Source: an uncultured Collinsella sp. (GTDB lineage: Bacteria; Actinomycetota; Coriobacteriia; Coriobacteriales; Coriobacteriaceae). From it: a stretch of 64,000 nt of DNA. This document shows positions 26,521-33,511 of the stretch, piece by piece. Numbering within the stretch: position 1 is the stretch's first letter; each line of letters starts with the position of its first letter. The notes below the pieces were generated by a model. The model did no database searches. It worked only from the letters and a program-made list of their open reading frames with translations, and had not been told where the DNA came from. The translations under genes were made by a program, and so were the position numbers. Location: positions 1 to 64,000 of the forward strand of contig CATWSG010000001.1 in NCBI GenBank assembly GCA_958353395.1. The letters are read 5' to 3'.

Positions 26521-27026
26521 ACGCACGGAAGCGGTCGAGCCCCCTGGGGTCAAAACATCGAAAAAGGATCGGCGCCGTCTGCCTAGCCATCGCCTGCGCC
26601 CTTATCGCCGTCGGCCTTTACGCTTGGCAGTCAAAGCCTGTCGCCGAGACGGGCACCTCGGTCACAACGGCAGAGGGTAAGTCGCGCCAGGAAATCCAGG
26701 ACGAACTCGATGCCATCGTCCGCGACAACATGATGACGATCTCGGTCGCACCAGTCGCCCAGCTACAGAAAGGCGGCAAGCTGCGCGTCAACGTGCAAAA
26801 CGTCCAGGACAACAAGTTTCCCCAGCGTTTCCGCGTGATCCAAAACGACGAGACCATCTATGAATCGGGCGTGGTCGAGACCGGCAAGACCGTTGAGACC
26901 TGCCCCGCAGGCGACATCGAAGAAGGCGAGGCGTACATCGAGATCCAGGCGCTCGACGCCAAAACCTACGACGCCCATGGCAATCCCACGCGCGTCAAGG
27001 TGCGGGTTGCGCAGGCAGAAGACTAA
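26517..27026 (+). CDS. Membrane-anchored extracellular hypothetical protein
   Basis: A 169-residue protein: basic N-terminus (RKRSSPLGSKHRKR), one membrane helix at about residues 17-37, then an outside domain. Residues 65-165 look beta-rich, for example VAPVAQLQKGGKLRVNVQN and IIYE-like strands ending with TRVKVRVAQ, resembling an immunoglobulin-type or adhesin-like fold. There is no cleavage site or lipobox, so it is probably tethered. It overlaps the upstream gene by 4 bases and is followed after 90 bases, including a small hairpin, by a secreted protein gene. Function unknown; likely part of a surface module. Confidence 0.7.
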   Translation: MNARKRSSPLGSKHRKRIGAVCLAIACALIAVGLYAWQSKPVAETGTSVTTAEGKSRQEIQDELDAIVRDNMMTISVAPVAQLQKGGKLRVNVQNVQDNKFPQRFRVIQNDETIYESGVVETGKTVETCPAGDIEEGEAYIEIQALDAKTYDAHGNPTRVKVRVAQAED

Positions 27027-27075
27027 ACCTGCCGCCTGTTGCGAAAATGCGCACCCGCACCGCTTTCGTCTAACC

Positions 27076-27095
27076 ATCACGGAAACGGTCCGTGA
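27076..27095 (+). repeat. Short hairpin between surface-module genes
   Basis: TCACGGA, AACG, TCCGTGA: a compact stem-loop 20 bases before the next start. No T tract; perhaps an mRNA-stability element. Confidence 0.4.
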
Positions 27096-27114
27096 CGAAT
27101 AGAAAAGAACGATT

Positions 27115-27720
27115 ATGGACATCACCAGGAACTTGAGTGGGACCAGGGCGCTCGTCGTGGGCGCAGGGTTGGCGCTCGCGCTCGCAATGGGAGCCGCGCC
27201 GACCACCGCCCTGGCGGAAGGACGCGTTGGAACCACCGACGTGACCATCAGAACCGAAATCGACAACATCACGTTTAAGGCTCCGACCGTCATCCCATTT
27301 GTCGCTAGCGCTGACGGCACGCTTCAAACTCCTACCGATAATACGCTCACCATCGATAACCTATCGGCCTACGGCATCCACGTCACGAACATGAAGGTAA
27401 CTGCCGAGGACACCTGGAACATTGCTGCCGATGCAAAGAAGGACACCGCGCAGAACTGTATCGACTTTAAGGTCGGTCCGGAAAACGCGCCCCAAGACGC
27501 CTACGCCGCGACACAGGGAACGGGCATCGATTTGTCCCAGAATGCATCCTTCGACATGGGCTACCAGGGCATCGCCAATGGTACGGACAAGATTAAGCTC
27601 AAGACGAGTGGCAATGTCGCCCGCGTCACGCGAGACATCTTCCATTTGACCGGGGACAGCACGGGCGACCAGGTCGCAAGCATTACGTGGACGGTCGAGC
27701 CCGGTGCGCACACGGCCTAA
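27115..27720 (+). CDS. Secreted hypothetical protein with WxL-like ending
   Basis: A 201-residue protein with a clear signal peptide (hydrophobic 12-28, cleavage near ALA-EG at 34-35). The mature part is beta-rich. It carries a block PTVIPFVASADGTLQTPT then TIDNL (residues 57-83) that recurs in weaker form in the 470-residue protein downstream. It ends with VASITWTVEPGAHTA, which recalls the terminal tryptophan motif of WxL and TasA/camelysin-like surface proteins; this resemblance is by eye only. There is no anchor of its own. The following gene encodes a small protein with a sorting signal, so the two may act together at the wall. Confidence 0.7.
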   Translation: MDITRNLSGTRALVVGAGLALALAMGAAPTTALAEGRVGTTDVTIRTEIDNITFKAPTVIPFVASADGTLQTPTDNTLTIDNLSAYGIHVTNMKVTAEDTWNIAADAKKDTAQNCIDFKVGPENAPQDAYAATQGTGIDLSQNASFDMGYQGIANGTDKIKLKTSGNVARVTRDIFHLTGDSTGDQVASITWTVEPGAHTA

Positions 27721-27961
27721 GGCGGCTATCCTTGCCGTCATCATCGGCGTTGTAACGTTTGCCCCGATCGCCGCCTTTGCCCAACAAGAGCAGGCGCAAG
27801 CTGCCACACAGGTAACTATCGATCTATCGGAGCTCGAACGCAGTGGCCAACACGAGCCCCTAGCGCAAACGGGCGACACGCGACAGTTCCTGGCAGCAGG
27901 AATCGCCGCGGCAGGCGCAAGCGCCATCGGCCTAGGCCTGCGCATCAAACGCAGCCAGTAG
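27704..27961 (+). CDS. Small sortase-anchored protein with LAQTG signal
   Basis: An 85-residue protein made almost only of export and anchoring signals: signal peptide (residues 1-26 or 1-33), a 20-residue polar stretch (QVTIDLSELERSGQHEPL), then LAQTG at 53-57, a membrane helix (61-79) and the basic tail RIKRSQ. This is the layout of a cell-wall sorting signal; LAxTG is the form preferred by class E sortases in Actinobacteria. The likely start is GTG at 27704, overlapping the end of the upstream gene by 17 bases with no strong ribosome site, suggesting translational coupling. Small LPXTG proteins also occur in WxL clusters of Firmicutes. Confidence 0.72.
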   Translation: MRTRPKAAILAVIIGVVTFAPIAAFAQQEQAQAATQVTIDLSELERSGQHEPLAQTGDTRQFLAAGIAAAGASAIGLGLRIKRSQ

Positions 27962-28001
27962 CCGCACAAATCGAGACCGTCCAGACGGGTAAGGAGAACC
28001 C

Positions 28002-29414
28002 ATGGCATCAAAGAACCTTTTGCCCGTTGCCGCGCTCTGCAGCGCGCTTGCCACCGGCATGCCCGTCGCCGCTCTAGCGACACCCGCCGTGGACGTCCCC
28101 TTACCTGCCGTCAGCCGTCTCGCCACAAACCAGACGAGCGCCATCGCGCGCCAACGCTTCTCGCTTGCGCAGGCAAGCATTTCGACCTCGGGGTGCCTCC
28201 GTCGCCGCGCAAACAGCTCGATAGTCGTGGATACCGAGCGCTCGCGCACAACGGACGGCCCCCTAACGGGATGCGTTATCTGCACATGGCGCGCAGCTGC
28301 AAGTGATGCCGATGGCGATTCCTGCGACATGGAGCTGCGCCTCGACATCGCCCTGTCCGATGACTCGGCGGACGGGGCAACAGTCGCCTTCGACAGCACG
28401 TTTTTCGAAGACGGAGGAGGTGTATGCCTGGGCTGCGTCCCCTCGAGCGCCGATGGCACGCAGCCCGCTATCTCATTCACCGCATCGCTGAAAATGACTA
28501 AGGCGGGCACCGACGCCACGGCAAATGGCGAGATCCCTCTGATGTTCTACGCGAGCGGCACAGAAAGCCAGGAGACTCGAGGCAAGCAGCGGACCGGATC
28601 GCTCAGCCTGACGCGAGGGGCAAATCCCGGTCCTGTCGATATTAGCACCCAAACACAAGATGTGCATCACGTCTTTGCCGATCCGGCACTCCTCGAGATG
28701 GAATGGAACGGAGCGGGAGCGGTCGGACTCGCTCCCTCGACAGGTGACATCGCAAGCGACTCCAGCGAGAACAGCGGTGAAATGGCGCCTGGAGACGATG
28801 GAACACCAGGCGACATAACACCGCCATCGAGCGGTCCTTCAGCCACTTTCAGCGAGCCAAGCGAAACAACCGCCGCAGTGGGCGGCACGCAAGCTGGCGA
28901 GAACTTGGGGTATCCCATGCCGGAGGACATCGACGAGGGCAATTGTTGCATGATGGTCGCGCTCGACCGCACGGAAACCGTCGACGCCGCGAGCATTGAG
29001 GTCGCCGCCACCGATAAACCCGTCCGCAAAGCAGCCATTATCGCATTCCCTAAAACCGTCGAAGTTGTTTTTCTGCCATCGGGCGAGGTCGTAGCCCCCA
29101 CCCTGCTCACCTTGCTTGGGGCAAAGGGCACGGCCAACCAAATCGACAACCTCACGGTCGTCGACCCTGCGACCACCGCAAAACTGCACCTGTATGCCGT
29201 AACCTCGGACGGGGGTAAAACCGAGGAATTCGACGGTGAGAACCTCCTGAATAACCGGATACTCCATAAAATGGAAGACGTCTCGTATCAAATTGAGCTC
29301 GGGGGATTTGACCGAGCTCGAGATGCCGATATCATCGCCGCGGCCATTGAGTCCCCGCAGCGACTCATGACGCTGCGCTTCGATTACAGCCCCTATGTCG
29401 TGATGGGAGGCTGA
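28002..29414 (+). CDS. Large secreted hypothetical protein
   Basis: A 470-residue exported protein with signal peptide (cleavage near ALA-TP at residue 26). The first half has cysteine pairs (CVIC, CLGC) that could form disulfides. Residues about 245-300 are a low-complexity Ser/Gly/Glu/Pro linker. The second half has a block FPKTVEVVF ... SGEVVAPT ... IDNL (residues 349-384) similar in order to the 201-residue neighbour. There is no sorting signal or membrane helix at the C-terminus. AAGGAG precedes the ATG. Probably the main structural or adhesive partner of the cluster; this is inference. Confidence 0.68.
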   Translation: MASKNLLPVAALCSALATGMPVAALATPAVDVPLPAVSRLATNQTSAIARQRFSLAQASISTSGCLRRRANSSIVVDTERSRTTDGPLTGCVICTWRAAASDADGDSCDMELRLDIALSDDSADGATVAFDSTFFEDGGGVCLGCVPSSADGTQPAISFTASLKMTKAGTDATANGEIPLMFYASGTESQETRGKQRTGSLSLTRGANPGPVDISTQTQDVHHVFADPALLEMEWNGAGAVGLAPSTGDIASDSSENSGEMAPGDDGTPGDITPPSSGPSATFSEPSETTAAVGGTQAGENLGYPMPEDIDEGNCCMMVALDRTETVDAASIEVAATDKPVRKAAIIAFPKTVEVVFLPSGEVVAPTLLTLLGAKGTANQIDNLTVVDPATTAKLHLYAVTSDGGKTEEFDGENLLNNRILHKMEDVSYQIELGGFDRARDADIIAAAIESPQRLMTLRFDYSPYVVMGG

Positions 29415-29532
29415 GGCTTGGGCACCAAATGCCGTCATTAATACCACTTATATAACGTATAGGATGAGTCATGACGCACCATGCGGCCCGTTCTGTTACG
29501 ATTGCCAGGTTGGCATCAATATGGGAGGGTTC

Positions 29533-30249
29533 ATGCCGGGTTTGGGAACGGTCATCAACGTCGCACTTTTGATTGCGGGCGGACTGCTGGGCCTTATAAG
29601 CGGACGCTTTATCACACCCCGCATCCAAGACACGCTCATGAAGGCGTCGGGACTGTGCGTTCTGTTTATCGGACTGGGCGGCACCATGCAAAAGATGCTC
29701 GTCATTGACGGAAAAGCGCTGGCGACCACCGGCACCACCATGCTCATCGTCTCGTTTGCCCTTGGCTCGCTCATCGGCGAGGCCATAAACCTGGAAGCCG
29801 GCATCGAAAACCTGGGCGAATGGCTCAAACGCAAAACCGGCAGCGAGGGAGACAACGAGTTCACCAATGCCTTTGTCTCGACATCGCTGACCGTCTGCAT
29901 CGGCGCCATGGCTATCGTGGGATCAATCCAAGACGGCCTGCTCGGCGACTGGTCCACGCTCGCCCTCAAGGGAGCGCTGGACTGCATCATCGTCTGCACC
30001 ATGACGGCCTCACTCGGTCGCGGCTGCATCTTCTCCGCCCTTCCCGTTGCCGTATTCCAGGGAACGATTACGCTGTTTGCCGGCGCGCTCTCCCCCATCA
30101 TGACCGCCGCCGCCCTCGACAGCCTATCGCTCGTGGGCTCTATGCTCATCTTCTGCGTCGGCGTCAACCTCATCCGTCCCCAGACCTTCCGCACGGCTAA
30201 TATGCTCCCCTCCGTTGTCGTAGCCGTCATCTACGCGCTCCTGTTCTAA
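29533..30249 (+). CDS. DUF554 family membrane protein
   Basis: A 238-residue protein with six to seven membrane segments. MPGLGTVINVALLIAGGLLG, GLCVLFIGLGG and GSLIGEAINLEAGIENLGEWL (in pieces) are typical DUF554. The family is widespread in Firmicutes and Actinobacteria as a possible transporter without known substrate. I chose the ATG at 29533, where the family normally starts and GGGAGG lies just upstream; an ATG at 29521 is in frame. It follows the surface cluster after 118 bases and may be independent. Confidence 0.82.
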   Translation: MPGLGTVINVALLIAGGLLGLISGRFITPRIQDTLMKASGLCVLFIGLGGTMQKMLVIDGKALATTGTTMLIVSFALGSLIGEAINLEAGIENLGEWLKRKTGSEGDNEFTNAFVSTSLTVCIGAMAIVGSIQDGLLGDWSTLALKGALDCIIVCTMTASLGRGCIFSALPVAVFQGTITLFAGALSPIMTAAALDSLSLVGSMLIFCVGVNLIRPQTFRTANMLPSVVVAVIYALLF

Positions 30250-30337
30250 ATCTATCTACGTAGTGGTATCTCGAACACCTGTTTGATGCTGTGCTATGAT
30301 ATGAGGTCACCGAAGCTGCGTTAGGAGAGGAGAGACG

Positions 30338-32098
30338 GTGGCCGACCAGGACATCAAGATGCTCATCGAGCGCATTATGGCCGAGGCCCGGACCCATCAG
30401 TCTGCTCGTTTCTCAAACGAAGTCTATGCTGACGAGCCGATTCTCAAAACCGGTCGTCAGATGCAGAACTTCCTTCCCGACCAATACCGCAAGATGCGCG
30501 AGATATCGCGCTGGCAGGATGACCCCAAAGGCGGCGCGGGTCGCTGGCTTTCGGAAGCCGAGCTTTTCTACCGCCAAGGCCTGCTGATGGCCGACTTTGA
30601 GGACGACTGCCCCTACAACGGCACATTCAAGTCGTACTTTCCCACCTACAACGCCATGAGCGATCGGCAACTGCGCGGCTATTTTACTTGGCGCGCCCAA
30701 GTGCGCCGCGGAACCGTCGAGGAAACGTCTACGTCCTTTGCCTTCCTGTATCTCTATGAGCTGATCTGTGGCATTGGCGTAGATGACCCACTCGATGGTT
30801 TTAACAAAATCAAGGCCTTTTGGGATGCCTATCGCGCCTTCGAGCCCTGCATCGACCGGTTTGCACGCGTGTGGCTGCAGGATTACGCCGTTTTCCACGG
30901 ACTCGACCCCAAGCTACTTCGCAACTCTAAAACCGTCATGTTCGATAACGCCCTTATCGAGCTACGCCGCGCAGCGCGAGACCTCTCGCCTGTACCGGCG
31001 CCGTCGGCCCAAGTCCCCAAGCGTCGCAAAACCTCCGAGCCCACGCTCCCCCTTCCGCCCGACGAGGCAGGCGAGGAGCGACTCACGACCGCTATAAACG
31101 CCCTCTCCACGTACAACCTGAATAACTCACGGCTCGACCGTTCCCACCATCGCGACCTGCGCCGCGTGGCATGCGCCGTGTATGTCCGTATGGCGCGCTA
31201 CTATGACACGCACCGAAAGACCGGCATCGTAGCGAGCTTGTTTGGGGAGGAGACGGCCATGCCCTACACCATGTTTGCCTCGGCCGTGTTCTTTGCGCCC
31301 GAGCGCCACGAGGACTGCGAATATCGCCTGGACCCCATTCACATCTACCGCTGCCAAAATGGCTTTTGGGAATGCATGCGCATCCACGGCAGCAGACAAA
31401 AAAGCAGCAAGCTCGGTGAGATGATGCGCGCCTGCGACCAACGCCTGCGCCTGGCCCTAGACCCCACCCATCCCCTGAAGGAGGAGAAGGTCCCCAAATA
31501 TCTGGCCAAGATCATCGATGACGAGATCGTGGCATGGCTTTCGTGGGACGCCGCGCACCAGCCCGTCAAGATCGATATCGATTTGAGTCAGCTGGGACAC
31601 ATTCGGAGCGCCGCCGCACAAACGCGTGAGGCGCTTTTGATCGATGAGGAGCGCGAGGACGATGTGCTCGCAGAGGTCGATACGGCGGGCTCCGAGCAGC
31701 CGAAAACCGAGCCCGCAGCAGACGCGTTTGTCGAACCGGCCACGACGGCCGCAGGGCAGGACGAGGCCGACGAGCCAACCATTTCCACCGAACAGTTTGG
31801 TGTCGTGGCGCCGCTTCTTGCGCCGACGCCCCCGCCCGCAGCGGCTGCGTCCACTGACGCCGCGACCGAACTCGCGCCCGCCGCAGATGCCTTCCTTCGC
31901 GCGCTCCTCGAGCAAAACGCAGTGCAAGCGACATCGGCAGTGGCGCGCTCGGGCCAGAGCGAGGATATGCTCGTCGACAGCATCAACGAGGCGCTCTTTG
32001 ACCTGGTGGGTGACACCGTTATCGAGTTTGGAGCGGCAGGACCGCAGATTATCGAGGATTATGAAGCAGACGTGAGAGGATACCTAGACCATGAGTGA
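30338..32098 (+). CDS. TerB_N / TerB_C domain protein
   Basis: A 586-residue protein opening a three-gene module. Residues about 45-210 fit TerB_N: MSDRQLRGYFTWRAQVRRG, then FAFLYLYELICGIGVDDP and WLQDYAVFHGL. A charged middle region leads to an Ala/Glu/Pro-rich linker (about 440-520), and the last 60 residues (DSINEALFDLVGDTVIEF, IEDYEADVRGYL) fit TerB_C. These domains were described in tellurite-resistance-related and DNA-processing gene neighbourhoods; the biochemical role is unknown. The start is GTG at 30338 behind AGGAGAGGAG. It overlaps the next gene by 8 bases, so the ATPase is translated with it. A role as scaffold or sensor for the ATPase and helicase is inference. Confidence 0.85.
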   Translation: MADQDIKMLIERIMAEARTHQSARFSNEVYADEPILKTGRQMQNFLPDQYRKMREISRWQDDPKGGAGRWLSEAELFYRQGLLMADFEDDCPYNGTFKSYFPTYNAMSDRQLRGYFTWRAQVRRGTVEETSTSFAFLYLYELICGIGVDDPLDGFNKIKAFWDAYRAFEPCIDRFARVWLQDYAVFHGLDPKLLRNSKTVMFDNALIELRRAARDLSPVPAPSAQVPKRRKTSEPTLPLPPDEAGEERLTTAINALSTYNLNNSRLDRSHHRDLRRVACAVYVRMARYYDTHRKTGIVASLFGEETAMPYTMFASAVFFAPERHEDCEYRLDPIHIYRCQNGFWECMRIHGSRQKSSKLGEMMRACDQRLRLALDPTHPLKEEKVPKYLAKIIDDEIVAWLSWDAAHQPVKIDIDLSQLGHIRSAAAQTREALLIDEEREDDVLAEVDTAGSEQPKTEPAADAFVEPATTAAGQDEADEPTISTEQFGVVAPLLAPTPPPAAAASTDAATELAPAADAFLRALLEQNAVQATSAVARSGQSEDMLVDSINEALFDLVGDTVIEFGAAGPQIIEDYEADVRGYLDHE

Positions 32099-33395
32099 CA
32101 CCGCATCCGCAGCGCCCCGCGTACCCAAACGCGTCGCCGCCGTTATCCTAAACTCGCTCAAGGGCGGCGTGGTCCCGCGCATCGGGCTTCCCTATATCAC
32201 CGTGGGACGCGAGGTCGAGATTCGCGCCCTGCTCACCGATTTGAGTCTCATCGCCGATGGCGGCGCGAGCTTCCGCTTTTTAGTCGGTCGCTACGGCGCC
32301 GGCAAAAGTTTCTTGCTCCAGACCATCCGCACGCACGCCATGGGCGAGGGATTCGTCGTCGCCGATGCCGACCTATCCCCTGAGCGCCGCCTGCAGGGCG
32401 GTCAGGGGCAGGGCCTTGCCACCTACCGCGAGCTCATCCGCAATATATCGACTAAAACGCGCCCCGAGGGCGGTGCGCTCAACCTTATCCTGGATCGCTG
32501 GGTCGCCTCGTGTGCCGAGGTCGAAGAGTCGGTCGTCAATGCCCAACTGGCCCCGCTCGAGGAGATGGTCCACGGCTTCGACTTCTCCCGCATGCTCCGC
32601 CGCTATCGCACGGCCGTATCCGAGGGCGACGAAGAGACCATGAGCCGCGTGACCAAATGGATCCGCGGCGAATACCGCACCAAGAGCGAGGCTCGCGCCG
32701 AACTGGGGTCCTCAACCATCATCAGCGATGACGACTGGTACGACTACGTCAAACTCATCGCGCGTTTTTTGGTTTGCAGCGGCTACAAGGGTATGCTGGT
32801 GCTCATCGACGAACTCGTGAATCTGTATAAGATTCCCAACGCCATCACGCGCCAGTACAACTACGAGAAAATCCTGACCATGTACAACGACACGCTCCAG
32901 GGCAAAGCGCAGTACCTGGGCATGATCATGGGCGGCACGCCAACCTCCATCGAAGACCGTCGCCGCGGCGTGTTCTCCTACGAGGCTCTGCGCAGCCGGC
33001 TCGCTCAGGGTCGCTTTGCGCGCGAGGACCTTAAGGACATGCTTGCGCCCATCATCCGTCTGCAGCCACTCACCTACGAGGAGCTGCTGGTGCTGATCGA
33101 AAAACTCATGCAGATCCATGCCGGCTACTTTGGCTGGACGTCCACGCTTACCGAGAACGACTTGGTGGACTTTCTCAAGATTGAGTTTGGCCGCGTGGGA
33201 GCCGATACGCACTTGACGCCGCGTGAGGTCATTCGTGACTTTATCGAGCTGCTCGACATCCTATGCCAAAACCCCGACGCCAACGTGGCCGAGCTACTGC
33301 AAAGCGTCGGCGGCGACGCGCTGGCGCCGGCAACAGCAACAGGCGACACCGGCACCGCAAGCGGCGACCGCAATTTCGCCGAGTTCACCATCTAA
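32091..33395 (+). CDS. BREX-type ATP-binding protein (BrxD-like, DUF2791)
   Basis: A 434-residue P-loop ATPase of the BrxC/BrxD group. Walker A is GRYGAGKS at residues 66-73, Walker B is LVLIDEL with Asp240-Glu241, and MGGTPTSIEDRRRGVFSYEALRSRL (in pieces) after it is the typical DUF2791 region, with an arginine-rich sensor. In type 2 BREX, BrxD accompanies the helicase BrxHI. Here no PglX, PglZ, BrxC or BrxA is present. It lies between the TerB_N gene (8-base overlap) and the helicase gene (116-base gap containing a small hairpin). Probably an AAA-like motor or loader acting with the helicase on DNA; the target is unknown. Confidence 0.85.
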   Translation: MSDTASAAPRVPKRVAAVILNSLKGGVVPRIGLPYITVGREVEIRALLTDLSLIADGGASFRFLVGRYGAGKSFLLQTIRTHAMGEGFVVADADLSPERRLQGGQGQGLATYRELIRNISTKTRPEGGALNLILDRWVASCAEVEESVVNAQLAPLEEMVHGFDFSRMLRRYRTAVSEGDEETMSRVTKWIRGEYRTKSEARAELGSSTIISDDDWYDYVKLIARFLVCSGYKGMLVLIDELVNLYKIPNAITRQYNYEKILTMYNDTLQGKAQYLGMIMGGTPTSIEDRRRGVFSYEALRSRLAQGRFAREDLKDMLAPIIRLQPLTYEELLVLIEKLMQIHAGYFGWTSTLTENDLVDFLKIEFGRVGADTHLTPREVIRDFIELLDILCQNPDANVAELLQSVGGDALAPATATGDTGTASGDRNFAEFTI

Positions 33396-33420
33396 CCTGC
33401 CAAAAAGGGACAGGTTTATT
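33394..33420 (+). promoter_or_regulatory. Small hairpin between ATPase and helicase genes
   Basis: AACCTG ... CAGGTT followed by TATTTT immediately after the ATPase stop. It is weak, but could attenuate transcription into the helicase gene, or be a remnant of an intergenic palindrome. Confidence 0.4.
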
Positions 33421-33511
33421 TTGGCTGGTTTTATCTGGGCAAACGTCGAGGCAGTGATGCGGCAAGCCACTGCTCACCGCGTTAAGAGGTTCGTATTTGA
33501 GAGGAGGCCCC

